Of a stretch of DNA of 64,000 bases, positions 11,921 through 20,947 are shown in pieces. The notes beneath the pieces were generated by a model. The model was not told the origin of the DNA. It was given only the letters and a program-made list of their open reading frames with translations, and did not search any database. The DNA comes from Pyxidicoccus fallax (lineage in GTDB: Bacteria; Myxococcota; Myxococcia; Myxococcales; Myxococcaceae): positions 30,625 through 94,624 of the forward strand of contig NZ_JABBJJ010000007.1 of NCBI RefSeq assembly GCF_012933655.1, written 5' to 3'. Made by a program: the position numbers and the translations under genes. Each line of letters begins with the position of its first letter. The stretch's first letter is position 1.

Positions 11921-14900
11921 TCAGATTTCGGTGAACAGCTCCTGGATGTCCTGCTCGGTGAGCGTCCGGCCCATCTCGTCGCCGTCCGTGCCGAGGACTC
12001 CGGCGGCCAAATCCCGCTTGCGGCGCTGGAGGGAGAGGATCTTCTCCTCCACGGTGCCGCGGGTAATCAGCTTGTAGCTGATGACGGCGCGCGTCTGACC
12101 GATGCGGTGGGTACGGTCCGTGGCCTGGTCCTCCACGGCGGGGTTCCACCACGGGTCGAAGTGGATGACGTAGTCCGCCGCGGTGAGGTTGAGGCCGGTG
12201 CCGCCCGCCTTCAAGGAGATGAAGAACAGCGGCGGCCCGTCGGGCTGGTTGTACTCGTCCACCTTGCCCATGCGGTCCTTCGTCCGGCCGTCCAGGTAGA
12301 GGTAGCGCAGGCCCTTCTTGTCCGCCTCCGTCTTGAGCAGCTCCAACATCTCCGTGAACTGGCTGAAGACGAGCGCGCGGTGCCCTTCGGCCACCAGGTC
12401 CTCCACCAGCTCGAGGAAGCGCTCCACCTTGGCGCTGGAGGGCAGCAGCGTGCCGGGCGGCATCTTGAGCAGGCGCGGGTCGCAGCACACCTGACGCAGG
12501 CGCATCAGCGCGGCGAGGATGGACACGCGGCTGCGCTTGAAGCCCACCTTCTCGATGGACTCGCTCACCTTGCGGCGGCTCTCCTCCAGCACCTCGCGGT
12601 AGAGGGCGGCCTGGCCGGGCTCCATCTCGCACCAGGCGATGCTCTCCGTCTTGGGCGGCAGGTCCTTGGCCACCTCCGTCTTCAGACGGCGGAGGATGAA
12701 GGGCTGGATGCGGCGGCGCAGCCGGTCCTTCACGGTGGGGTCGTTGGCCACCTGGATGGGCTGCTCGTAGCGGTCCCCGAAGCCGTCCGCGCTGCCGAGG
12801 AAGCCCGGCATGAGGAAGTCGAAGATGCTCCACAGCTCCGACAGGCGGTTCTCCAGCGGCGTACCGGTGAGCGCCAGGCGCGTCTCGCTGGGCAGTGACT
12901 TGCACGCCTGCGCGGTGGCGCTGTCCGCGTTCTTGATGTTCTGCGCCTCGTCCAGGATGACGTAGCGGAAGCCCACCTGGGAGAGCTGGTCCAAATCCCG
13001 ACGCACGAGGGCGTACGAGGTGAGCACCAGGTCCATCCCCTTCAGGTCCTCCGCGCGCTCCTTGCGGTCCTGGCCGTGCCACACCATGACCTTGAGGCCC
13101 GGCGTGAAGCGCTCGGCCTCGCGCTCCCAGTTGGCGAGCACGCTGGTGGGGGCCACCACGAGCGACGGCTTGCGCCCCTCGTCGTTGGCCACCTTCTGCA
13201 TGAGGCTCAGCGACTGCACCGTCTTTCCGAGACCCATGTCGTCCGCGAGGATGCCGGACAGGCCGTGGCGGCGCAGGAACCAGAGCCAGGACAGGCCCGC
13301 CTCCTGGTAGTGGCGCAGCGTGGCGTTGAGCCCCTCGGGCACGGCCACCTTCGGCACGCCGGCCGTCTCGCGCAGCTCCAGCATGGCCTGGCGCGCCTTG
13401 GCCTCCACCTCGGTGAACTCGCCCAGGTCGGCGAGCAGGTCCAGGGCAACGGCCTGGTGCAGCGGCAGGCGCGTGCGCGTGCGGCCCGGCATGGCGCCGG
13501 CCTCCTCCAACAGGTCCGCCACGCGCTTGATCTCCGCGGGGTCGGCCTCGGCGAAGGTGCCGTCCTTCAGCGGGACGAAGCGGCGGCCGGAGTCCAGCCA
13601 CATGCGCACGGCGCCCAGGTCCACGGCCTGGTCGTCGGTGACGAACTCCGCGTCCAGGTCGAACCACTGCACGCCGCTCATGCCCACGCGGATGCGCGGC
13701 TTGAGCTTGGGACGCAGGCGCACCTTGGGGGCCTGCACGCCGAAGCGCTCCCACTCCGCGGGGAGCGAGGCGAGCCCGCGGGCCCAGAACTCCAGCGCGA
13801 CGTCACCGGTGGCGTCGAACACGGAGCTCTGCGGCTCGAACTTCAGGCCCAGCTCCAGGAGGAGCTTGCCGGCGGCGCGCTCCACGTCCTCGCGGCGGCG
13901 GTACAGCTTGCGGCTGTCCGCGCCCACGCCGCTGGCGTAGCCCAGGTGCGTGGCCGTGGGGGACACCGGCACGGTGGTCTGCCCGTAGCGGGCGGCCAGC
14001 TGCACCTTCACCTTCTCCGGGTTGCCCTCCAGGGTCAGCATGAAGCGCGGCTCCACCGACTCGTCCACGTCGATGTCGTCCGCCTTCAGCGCCATGCGGA
14101 AGCGCGGCAGGTGCGCGGCGAAGAACGTCAGCACCCGGTCCAGCTGCCCGGCCGGGAAGGACATGCTCGGCTCCAGCAGCCACTTGCGCAGCAGCCGGGG
14201 CGGGAAGTCGGGCTCCACCGCGTGCAGGTTCTGTCCCTGGATGACCCAGGTCTTCTTCCCCGACAGGAGGATGACGTCCTTCAGCGAGTAGCTGGCGCCG
14301 TCCGGGAAGAGCAGCTCGATGCGCGCGGTGGCGCCGTCCGGACGCGACTCCAGACGGATCTGCGGGCGCACGGGCACTTCCGTGTTGATGAGCGCCGTGC
14401 CGCGGTAGATGACGCGGCGGGTGCGCAACTGCTCCAGCGCCTCGCTCAGGTCCTCGTCGGAGAGGACGATGCGCGAGTCATACCGGTGCTCGTGGCGCGA
14501 GAGCATCATGAAGACGCGCTCGTCCGCGGGGGCGATGCGGCCGCCCGTCTGGAGCAGGCGCTTGACGTGGATGGGGCCCTTGGTCTGCGCGTCCTGCCGG
14601 CGCACGTCCACCACCCAGTGCCGGCCTCCGTTGCCGGTGCTGGAGGGCGTCAGGCGGTAGAAGAACTCGTAGTCCGGCTGAGAGGACAGACCCAGCCAGC
14701 TCTCCACCTTGGCGAGCGCTGGCAGGTTCACCGGGTCGATGCCCGGCGTCATCGGCTCCACCGGGACCTCGTCGTCGACCACCTCGTTGGTGGGCTCGGG
14801 CTCGGGCTCGGGGGGCTTGGGGACGACGGGACGCTGCGCGGGGGGCCCGGGAGGCCGGAAGCGCGCGGCGTAGATGAGGGCGGCGGCCACCACGTGCTTG

Positions 14901-15175
14901 CAGTGGGGACCGTACACGTTCCACGACTGGCAGGTGCAGGTGGACGTGGCCTTTCCGTCTCCCAGTTGCAGGGCGACCTGGTAGCGCTCGCCGGTCGAAC
15001 CGGCGACCTGGGCGGTGATGCGGTCGCCCTCGCGCTGAAGACCGAAGACGCGGCGCGTTTCGGCCACCTCCCGGCCCTTCTTGAAGGTGGTGGGTTGAAC
15101 TTCGGCCTTCAGGGCCCGGAGCCACACGGTGTCCTGAGGAGGGAGGGCGTCTCGAATGTCGGCGGTGGATTGCAC
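11921..15175 (-). CDS. SWIM-zinc-finger SNF2-family helicase
   Basis: Large double-stranded-DNA translocase of the SWI2/SNF2 group, probably in repair or chromosome remodelling. The roughly 1084-residue protein starts with a SWIM zinc motif (C80, C82, C92, H94 counting from the chosen start) and a long middle region. The SNF2 motor follows: [10 protein letters not shown] near residue 646, [10 protein letters not shown] near 742, then [15 protein letters not shown], and the C-terminal lobe with [18 protein letters not shown] and [12 protein letters not shown]. The GTG at 15175 is preferred over a TTG at 15313, which would run into the divergent dehydrogenase promoter. Start confidence is moderate; family confidence is high. 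Confidence 0.9.
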   Translation of the reverse strand: MQSTADIRDALPPQDTVWLRALKAEVQPTTFKKGREVAETRRVFGLQREGDRITAQVAGSTGERYQVALQLGDGKATSTCTCQSWNVYGPHCKHVVAAALIYAARFRPPGPPAQRPVVPKPPEPEPEPTNEVVDDEVPVEPMTPGIDPVNLPALAKVESWLGLSSQPDYEFFYRLTPSSTGNGGRHWVVDVRRQDAQTKGPIHVKRLLQTGGRIAPADERVFMMLSRHEHRYDSRIVLSDEDLSEALEQLRTRRVIYRGTALINTEVPVRPQIRLESRPDGATARIELLFPDGASYSLKDVILLSGKKTWVIQGQNLHAVEPDFPPRLLRKWLLEPSMSFPAGQLDRVLTFFAAHLPRFRMALKADDIDVDESVEPRFMLTLEGNPEKVKVQLAARYGQTTVPVSPTATHLGYASGVGADSRKLYRRREDVERAAGKLLLELGLKFEPQSSVFDATGDVALEFWARGLASLPAEWERFGVQAPKVRLRPKLKPRIRVGMSGVQWFDLDAEFVTDDQAVDLGAVRMWLDSGRRFVPLKDGTFAEADPAEIKRVADLLEEAGAMPGRTRTRLPLHQAVALDLLADLGEFTEVEAKARQAMLELRETAGVPKVAVPEGLNATLRHYQEAGLSWLWFLRRHGLSGILADDMGLGKTVQSLSLMQKVANDEGRKPSLVVAPTSVLANWEREAERFTPGLKVMVWHGQDRKERAEDLKGMDLVLTSYALVRRDLDQLSQVGFRYVILDEAQNIKNADSATAQACKSLPSETRLALTGTPLENRLSELWSIFDFLMPGFLGSADGFGDRYEQPIQVANDPTVKDRLRRRIQPFILRRLKTEVAKDLPPKTESIAWCEMEPGQAALYREVLEESRRKVSESIEKVGFKRSRVSILAALMRLRQVCCDPRLLKMPPGTLLPSSAKVERFLELVEDLVAEGHRALVFSQFTEMLELLKTEADKKGLRYLYLDGRTKDRMGKVDEYNQPDGPPLFFISLKAGGTGLNLTAADYVIHFDPWWNPAVEDQATDRTHRIGQTRAVISYKLITRGTVEEKILSLQRRKRDLAAGVLGTDGDEMGRTLTEQDIQELFTEI

Positions 15176-15321
15176 GGCTGGCAAGGCCCCAGGCTCCAAT
15201 GGCCGCGGGGAACCCGTTGAACTACCACAGCGACGGGGCTCCCGCTCGCGGGAAAAATCGATGCGTCCGCCAGCGGAACCCACCCGCCGGCATCTTGGCT
15301 GTGAGAGCATCAACCCCCGTC

Positions 15322-16308
15322 ATGTCCCGGATTGTCCGCCCACGCGTCTTCGTGACCCGCCAGCTTCCTGGAGAGGCCCTCGGCCGACTAGGCGGCGAGG
15401 TGGACCTGCGCGTCTGGGAAGGAGAGCTGCCCCCGTCTCGGAACGAGCTGCTGGCCGAGGCGGCGCACGCCGAGGGCCTTGTCACCCTGCTGACAGACCG
15501 GGTGGACGCCGAGCTGCTCGCCCGGGCGCCGGGCCTGCGGGCGGTAAGCAACGTGGCGGTGGGGTACGACAACATCGATGTGCGGGCATGTACCGACCGG
15601 CGGATTCCGGTGGGCAACACCCCCGGGGTGCTGACGGAGACCACCGCGGACTTCGCCTTCGCCCTGCTGATGGGGCTGTCCCGGCGGGTGGCGGAGGCGG
15701 ACGCCTTCGTGCGCGCGGGGAAGTGGCGCACGTGGAGCCCCACCCTGCTGCTGGGCACGGACATCCACGGGGCCACGCTGGGCATCGTCGGCCTGGGCGC
15801 CATCGGCGCGGCGGTGGCCCGGCGGGCGCGGGGCTTCGGAATGCGCGTGCTGTATGTCAGCCGCCAGCCCCGGAAGGACCTGGAGGCGGAGCTGGGCGCG
15901 CGGCGCGTGGACAAGCGCACGCTGCTGGCGGAATCGGACGTGGTGAGCCTGCACGTCCCGCTGTCGGCGGAGACGCGGCACTGGCTGGGGCGCGCGGAGC
16001 TGGCGGCGATGAAGCCCGGGGCGCTGCTGGTCAACACGGCGCGGGGCGGCGTGGTGGACCAGGACGCCTTGATTGAAGCGCTGCGCGAGGGACGGCTGGG
16101 CGGGGCGGCGCTGGACGTGATGGACCCGGAGCCGTTGCCGGCGGACAGCCCGCTGATGACGCTGCCGAACGTCTTGCTGGCGCCGCACATCGCGAGCGCC
16201 TCGCACGCCACGCGGGGCCGCATGGCCTCCATGGCCGTGGACAACCTGCTGGCCGCGCTGGAGGGACGGCGGCCTCCCCACTGCGTCAACCCGGAGCTCT
16301 TCCCATGA
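15322..16308 (+). CDS. D-2-hydroxyacid dehydrogenase (glyoxylate/hydroxypyruvate reductase type)
   Basis: Cytoplasmic NAD(P)H-dependent reductase of 2-keto acids. The 328-residue protein has the Rossmann motif GLGAIG (157-162). The catalytic set is Arg241 (NTARGGVVD), Glu270 (DVMDPEPLP) and His289 ([10 protein letters not shown]). The [10 protein letters not shown] motif is typical of glyoxylate and hydroxypyruvate reductases. The frame is open upstream to 15199, but the ATG at 15322 gives the normal N-terminus ([12 protein letters not shown]). The stop overlaps the apt start (ATGA), implying translational coupling. The exact substrate cannot be read from sequence. Confidence 0.88.
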   Translation: MSRIVRPRVFVTRQLPGEALGRLGGEVDLRVWEGELPPSRNELLAEAAHAEGLVTLLTDRVDAELLARAPGLRAVSNVAVGYDNIDVRACTDRRIPVGNTPGVLTETTADFAFALLMGLSRRVAEADAFVRAGKWRTWSPTLLLGTDIHGATLGIVGLGAIGAAVARRARGFGMRVLYVSRQPRKDLEAELGARRVDKRTLLAESDVVSLHVPLSAETRHWLGRAELAAMKPGALLVNTARGGVVDQDALIEALREGRLGGAALDVMDPEPLPADSPLMTLPNVLLAPHIASASHATRGRMASMAVDNLLAALEGRRPPHCVNPELFP

Positions 16309-16862
16309 ACACGCCCGTCATCATGAGCATCCCCGACACCACCCTCGTCGACGATGTCACGGCCCGCCTTCGCGACGTGCCGGACTTCCCCAAGCCGGGC
16401 ATCATCTTCAAGGACATCACCCCCGTGCTGGCCGACCCGCGCCTGTTCGGCCGCGTCATCACCGCCATGTCCGCCCCCTTCCGGGGCCAGCACATCACCA
16501 AGGTGGTGGGCATCGAGGCCCGGGGCTTCCTGCTGGGCGCCCCCATCGCCCTCGCGCTCCACGCAGGCTTCGTCCCGGCGCGCAAGCCGGGCAAGCTGCC
16601 CTACCGCTCCGTCGTGGAGCGCTACTCGCTGGAGTACGGCGCGGACGGCCTGGAGCTGCACGAGGACGCCCTCCAGCAGGGCGAGCGCGTGCTCATCGTC
16701 GACGACGTGCTCGCGACGGGCGGCACCGCCGAGGCCAGCTCGCGGCTCGTGAAGAAGCTGGGCGGAGACCTGGTGGGCTACAGCTTCCTCATCAACCTGG
16801 ACTTCCTCGGGGGCGCGAAGCGGCTCGGCCCTGACAAGGTGACGTCGCTCTTGACGTTCTGA
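16305..16862 (+). CDS. apt: Adenine phosphoribosyltransferase
   Basis: Salvages adenine to AMP using PRPP, in the cytoplasm. The 185 residues show the family N-terminus ([19 protein letters not shown] pattern, about 22-40), [10 protein letters not shown] (69-78) and the PRPP loop [14 protein letters not shown] (129-142). Length is normal. A second ATG six codons in (16323) would fit known proteins equally well. It is coupled to the dehydrogenase by a four-base overlap and converges on the next gene with only three bases between the stops. Confidence 0.95.
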   Translation: MNTPVIMSIPDTTLVDDVTARLRDVPDFPKPGIIFKDITPVLADPRLFGRVITAMSAPFRGQHITKVVGIEARGFLLGAPIALALHAGFVPARKPGKLPYRSVVERYSLEYGADGLELHEDALQQGERVLIVDDVLATGGTAEASSRLVKKLGGDLVGYSFLINLDFLGGAKRLGPDKVTSLLTF

Positions 16863-16865
16863 GGC

Positions 16866-19124
16866 TCAGCGCCCCTGCTGGGAGGTCTTGAGGAAGTCCG
16901 TGTTGACGTCGCGCACGGTGGCGTCGTCGAGGCCGAAGCGCTCGACGGCGTCCTCGCCGAAAATCGAGGTGAGCGTATCGGCCAGCTCCTGGAGCCGGAC
17001 GTTCACCTCCTCGGCGTCGGGGTCGGACCAGTCCGTGGAGGAGACCAGGCCCGCGATGCCCGCCGCGTTGAGCCGGAGCTGCTCCTCGGGGGAGAGGTCC
17101 TGGAAGAGCGCGACGAAGTCGAGCGCCTCCTGGCCTTCGAGGCCGAAGAGCGCCGCGGCCTGGTAGCCCTGCCAGACGGCAATCTCCGCGTCGCGGTCGT
17201 CACCGTCGAAGATGCGGTCCGCGCGGGTGAGTTCGTCGAGGAACTGCTCTTCCGACAGGCCCATGGTCCCCAGCAGCCGCGCGAGCTCCACGTTGTCCAC
17301 CAGCAGCTCGCGGGTCGACTCCGGGCCCACTCCCGCAGCCTCCAGCAGCTCCAGGCGCTGCTCGCGAAGCTCCTCGCGGGCATCCTCGCCGCTGATGATG
17401 TCGTCGATGAGGCCACCGACCTCGTTGATGACGCCCCCGAGAATCTGGAGCACCTGGCCGACGGGAGTGAACCAGAGCACGTCGCCGAGCACGCTCACGG
17501 CCGAGCCGACGGCCGCGATGACCTCACCCGCGTTCGCGCCATCCGTGAGGGCCTCGATGTCCTGCCGGAGCTGGTTGATGTCCACCGCCGCGTCGATGAA
17601 CGGCGCGAGCTTGCTCGCGAACTCGCCGACGGTCTTCGCCAGGTCGGTGCGGCCGAACAGCTCCAGGATTCCGGAGGCCTGCTCCAGGCCGCCCTGGGCC
17701 GCGGACAGGAAGCCCTCCAGCCTCTCGTCGAGGCCTTCACCATGGATGCCCTGGAAGATGCCCTGGGCGACGCCCGCGAGCTGGAGCGCCTGCGCGAACT
17801 TCGAGGTGCCCTCGGGGATGAGCTCCTCGGCGGCCGCGTAGTCGCCCGCGGCGAGCGCGCCCACCTGGGTCGCGAGGTCCTGCAGGTCCTGGGCGAGCCC
17901 CCGGAGCGTCTTGCCCGTCTCGAACCCGGTCAGCAGCGCCTGGAAGGCCTGTGCGGCGGCGACCGGGTCGTTCGGGTACTGGCTGTAGATTTCGGACTGG
18001 GCGCGCGGCACGGCCTCGCCGAGCACCTCGTTGCCGATGCGCTCCTCCAGGTCCTCACCGAAGACGTTGGTGAGTGACTCGGCCAGCTCGGGGGAGTTGT
18101 TCACCCGCTCGGCGTACGCGATGGCCTCGTCCGCGTGGGTGTCGGACGTGGCGAGCGACTCGTACGCGTTCTGGAGCGCGAGGGCCGCCTGCTGCTGCGC
18201 CTGGGGATGGCCGCTCGCGGCGACCTCTTCCAGGTGGGGGCCGTACTCGTTGAGCGCCGCGCTCAGGTCGTCTCCGGCCTCATTGACGGCGTCGACCAGC
18301 TCGGCGTTGTCCTCCTGCGCCCAGTAGGCCTCGATATAGGCCTGCCGCTCCGCCTCGCTCATCACGGGGCCGAAGGCGGCCAGGTCCGCGGCGAGGCGCT
18401 GGTCGGCGGCGGCCTTCGCCTCGACGGCCTCGTCGTACGCCTCCTGCGCCTCGGTGACCTCGGCGGCTCCGGGGACGACGATGGGCAGCCCCTGCCCTCC
18501 GATGCCCTGCACCGCGTTGAAGGAGACGGTCCCCGGCAGGCCATTGACCTTGCCACCCATGAGCAACTGCTTCAGGCGCAGCCCCGCGAGGTCCTCCCCA
18601 CCGGACAGCTCGCCCGCGGCGATCCGCTTCCCCACGGTGCGGTCCGACAGGGAGAGCGTGTCCTTCGCCTTCTCGGACACGATGCCCTGAGCCACCCGAC
18701 CCACGTTGATGTCAAGGCGTCCTCCCAAGGCGAGGAGCTTCTCCGCCTTCTCGGGGACGATGCCCTCGGGCGCCCTGCCCGAACGAACGTCCGCGCGCTC
18801 CGCCGGGGCAAGGAGCTTCTGCGCCTTCTCGGGCACGATGCCCTGGGCGACCCGGAACGAAGCGCCTCCGGGCGTGAGCGCCACGGGCGCCGCTCCGGAG
18901 TCGAGCACCAACCGCTTCGGTGCCGAAGCGCTGAACCCGCTGTTCGCGCTGTAGCCGCGCGAGACCGCCTGGGACGCGGTCGCGAGGTTGCGAGCCGTGC
19001 TCGGGTTCTGCGGCACGGCGGCCTTGGGAGCGCTGGCGGGCTTGGGGGAAGTCGCGGCCTTGAGGCCCGCGGCGGCCTTGGTGGCGGGAAGAGAGGAGGG
19101 GCGGGAGAGAAGGCGGCTCGTCAT
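16866..19124 (-). CDS. Large cysteine-free alpha-helical protein with 26-residue repeats
   Basis: Function unknown. In all 752 residues I find no cysteine. The N-terminal 70 residues are rich in Ala, Ser, Pro and Lys with no hydrophobic signal peptide. Residues 91-166 hold three 26-residue units, each with a GIVPEKA- or GIVSEKA-type core. Long Ala/Glu/Leu-rich helical stretches follow, with a hydrophobic glycine-rich segment near residues 540-590 that could insert in a membrane. Two related segments (LTNVFGEDLEERIG and LTSIFGEDAVERFG) lie in the middle and near the C-terminus. The layout recalls injected or extracellular effectors, but that is only inference. It sits alone between apt and a divergent hydrolase. 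Confidence 0.75.
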   Translation of the reverse strand: MTSRLLSRPSSLPATKAAAGLKAATSPKPASAPKAAVPQNPSTARNLATASQAVSRGYSANSGFSASAPKRLVLDSGAAPVALTPGGASFRVAQGIVPEKAQKLLAPAERADVRSGRAPEGIVPEKAEKLLALGGRLDINVGRVAQGIVSEKAKDTLSLSDRTVGKRIAAGELSGGEDLAGLRLKQLLMGGKVNGLPGTVSFNAVQGIGGQGLPIVVPGAAEVTEAQEAYDEAVEAKAAADQRLAADLAAFGPVMSEAERQAYIEAYWAQEDNAELVDAVNEAGDDLSAALNEYGPHLEEVAASGHPQAQQQAALALQNAYESLATSDTHADEAIAYAERVNNSPELAESLTNVFGEDLEERIGNEVLGEAVPRAQSEIYSQYPNDPVAAAQAFQALLTGFETGKTLRGLAQDLQDLATQVGALAAGDYAAAEELIPEGTSKFAQALQLAGVAQGIFQGIHGEGLDERLEGFLSAAQGGLEQASGILELFGRTDLAKTVGEFASKLAPFIDAAVDINQLRQDIEALTDGANAGEVIAAVGSAVSVLGDVLWFTPVGQVLQILGGVINEVGGLIDDIISGEDAREELREQRLELLEAAGVGPESTRELLVDNVELARLLGTMGLSEEQFLDELTRADRIFDGDDRDAEIAVWQGYQAAALFGLEGQEALDFVALFQDLSPEEQLRLNAAGIAGLVSSTDWSDPDAEEVNVRLQELADTLTSIFGEDAVERFGLDDATVRDVNTDFLKTSQQGR
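18627..18854 (-). repeat. Three 26-codon (78-bp) repeats
   Basis: Three consecutive units encode residues 91-116, 117-142 and 143-166 of the cysteine-free protein. Each unit has the pattern R-hydrophobic-A-x-GIVxEKA, then a Leu-rich segment and a DxxxG ending. The third is slightly shorter and most diverged. Confidence 0.8.
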
Positions 19125-19371
19125 GGCATCACACCGGGCGAGGAGGGGGGCGCACGGTGACTACGCCGGTGGGCGATTCGCGGTTACACCGCCCCCATTT
19201 TCCCACGTTTGCGTAACGCTGAACGGCGCAAGTGCCTGAATTCACGGCGCGGGCCGCATCTGCCTCCCTGCTCACCAGGACGGCGGAGAAGCCACTCCCC
19301 GCCCTCTTGCTGCCGAAGCCGCCCTCAGTCCGCACCTGCAAGGAACCAGGACTTCACGAGGGAGGAGTCTC

Positions 19372-20217
19372 ATGCCCGAGGTGCGCTCCAGCGACGGTGC
19401 CCGCATCCACTACGACGACGTGGGTCGTGGCGAGCCCGCGCTGCTCTTCATCCCGGGCTGGTGCACCACCCGGGCCGTCTACCGCGACCTCCTTCCCCGC
19501 TGCGCCTCCCGGCGCCGGGTGCTCTCCGTGGACCTGCGCGGTCACGGCGCCTCGGAGGGAGCCGGCACCGACTTCGACAGCACCACCGTGCTCGATGACC
19601 TGCTCGCCGTCATCGAGGCCAGCGGCGCGCGGCAGGTCGTCCCCGTGGGCCTGTCCCACGCGGGCTGGTGGGCCATCGAGCTGCGGCGCGAGCTGGGCGC
19701 CGAGCGCGTCCCACAGCTCGTGCTGCTGGACTGGATTGTCACCGAGCCACCCCCGCCCTTCCTCGACGCGCTGCGGGGCCTGATGTCGGACCGCTGGCGC
19801 GAGGCCCGCGACGGGCTGTTCGCCATGTGGCTGCAGGGCGTGGACGACGAAAACGTCATCCGCTTCGTGCGCGAGGACATGGGCGCGTTCGGCGAGGACA
19901 TGTGGGCCCGGGCCGCGCGGGAGATTGCCTCCGCCTACGCGCGTGAAGGCTCCCCGATGCGCGCCCTCCTCAACCTGGCTCCGTCCACGCCCACGCTGCA
20001 CCTGTACGCGCAGCCGGAGTCACACGACTACCTCGCGGGACAGGTGGCCTTCGGCGTCCAGAACCCGTGGTTCCACGTCATGAAGCTGCCCGCCGTCAGC
20101 CACTATCCCACCTTCGAGGTGCCCGACCTCGTGGCCGCCGGCATCGAGGCGCTCGTCTCCGCGCGGGAGACCTACGTGAACACCACGCTCGAAACGCCGG
20201 GCGCCGCGCCCGTTTGA
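19372..20217 (+). CDS. Alpha/beta hydrolase resembling cofactor-free 3-hydroxy-4-quinolone 2,4-dioxygenases
   Basis: Cytoplasmic 281-residue alpha/beta-hydrolase-fold protein. It matches the remembered HOD/QDO family (bacterial 2,4-dioxygenases that cleave the 3-hydroxy-4-quinolone ring without metal or cofactor) along its whole length. Matching segments are IPGWC (W30), DLRGHG, SHAGWW (S95-H96), LLDWIV (D120), RWREARDGLFAMWLQG (W153), REGSPMRALLNL, NPWFHVMKLP and VSHYPTF (H244). So the nucleophile-position Ser, the Asp after strand 6 and the catalytic His are all present. Two histidines of HOD (positions 38 and 100) are Thr and Leu here, so the substrate may differ. GGGAGGAG precedes the ATG. 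The tetR-MFS operon follows. Confidence 0.75.
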   Translation: MPEVRSSDGARIHYDDVGRGEPALLFIPGWCTTRAVYRDLLPRCASRRRVLSVDLRGHGASEGAGTDFDSTTVLDDLLAVIEASGARQVVPVGLSHAGWWAIELRRELGAERVPQLVLLDWIVTEPPPPFLDALRGLMSDRWREARDGLFAMWLQGVDDENVIRFVREDMGAFGEDMWARAAREIASAYAREGSPMRALLNLAPSTPTLHLYAQPESHDYLAGQVAFGVQNPWFHVMKLPAVSHYPTFEVPDLVAAGIEALVSARETYVNTTLETPGAAPV

Positions 20218-20276
20218 TTCCCGGCGGGCCCACCCCGCCGCACACCTGCTCTCCGGGGCGCCGCGTCCACGTCGGA

Positions 20277-20305
20277 TTGACGCCCGCTGATGGCCTGTTT
20301 ATAAG
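20277..20305 (+). promoter_or_regulatory. Sigma70 promoter of the tetR operon
   Basis: TTGACG (20277-20282) and TATAAG (20300-20305) are separated by 17 bp, each one mismatch from or close to consensus. The start point would fall near 20312, in the middle of the overlapping palindrome, so a bound repressor would block it directly. Confidence 0.75.
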
Positions 20306-20326
20306 TTGGTCACACAACCAATAAAC
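20297..20326. promoter_or_regulatory. 30-bp palindrome, probable TetR operator
   Basis: The sequence reads GTTTAT-AA-GTTG-GTCACA-CAAC-CA-ATAAAC. The outer arms GTTTAT/ATAAAC and inner arms GTTG/CAAC share one centre (20311.5), with only the AA/CA step and the middle unpaired. It covers the -10 hexamer and start point and ends nine bases before the tetR ATG. This is the usual layout for autoregulation by a TetR dimer. Confidence 0.75.
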
Positions 20327-20335
20327 AAGGCCACC

Positions 20336-20947
20336 ATGCCCCGCCCGTCCAACACCGAGGAGCGCCGCCAGCAGATCGTCGACGGTCTCCTGAAGGTCAT
20401 GGCCGAGCGCGGCTACGAGCGCGCCTCGGTGGGAGAAATCGCGAAGGCGGCGGGGCTCGGTCCGGGCCTCGTGCACTACCACTTCAGCGGGAAGCAGGAG
20501 ATCCTCCTCACCCTGGTGGGCCAGCTCGCGTCACGGGTGCGAGAGCGGGTGGAGACGCGGCTCGCGAAGCTGAAGAGCGACGACTCGCGGGCCCGGGTGG
20601 ACGCCTTCATCGACGCGTTCCTCTCCCGGGGTGAGGACGCGGCACCGGAGGCCGTGGCGAGCTGGGTCACCATCAGCGCCGAGGCCATCCGCCAGCCCGA
20701 GGTCCGCGCCGCCTACGAGGCAGTCGTGCGCGCGGACCTGGCGCGGCTGGAGTCCCTCGTCGCCGACGTGGTGGGCCGGCGCAGGGCGCGCACCATCGCC
20801 GCGGGCCTCTTCGCCGCGGTGCAGGGCTACTTCGTGCTCTCCGCGAGCGCCCCGGGCCTGGTGCCCGCGGGCTCCGCGGCCGGCACCGTGAAGCGCATGG
20901 CGGCGGGCCTGCTGGACACGGCGGAAGCGAAGGAGGAGGCCTCATGA
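20336..20947 (+). CDS. TetR-family transcriptional regulator
   Basis: Dimeric repressor released by a small ligand. The 203 residues have the N-terminal helix-turn-helix (residues about 29-50, SVGEIAKAAGLGPGLVHYHF) followed by the helical ligand domain. The ATG at 20336 fits the family start (MPRPSNTEERRQQIVDGLL) better than an upstream ATG at 20306, which lies inside the operator. The stop overlaps the MFS gene (ATGA), so it probably controls that exporter or permease and itself through the palindrome just upstream. Control of the preceding dioxygenase-like gene is possible but not shown. Confidence 0.92.
   Translation: MPRPSNTEERRQQIVDGLLKVMAERGYERASVGEIAKAAGLGPGLVHYHFSGKQEILLTLVGQLASRVRERVETRLAKLKSDDSRARVDAFIDAFLSRGEDAAPEAVASWVTISAEAIRQPEVRAAYEAVVRADLARLESLVADVVGRRRARTIAAGLFAAVQGYFVLSASAPGLVPAGSAAGTVKRMAAGLLDTAEAKEEAS

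Noticed and set aside
13076..15220. A 714-codon plus-strand frame opposite the SNF2 gene
   Set aside because: Antisense shadow of the SWIM/SNF2 helicase.
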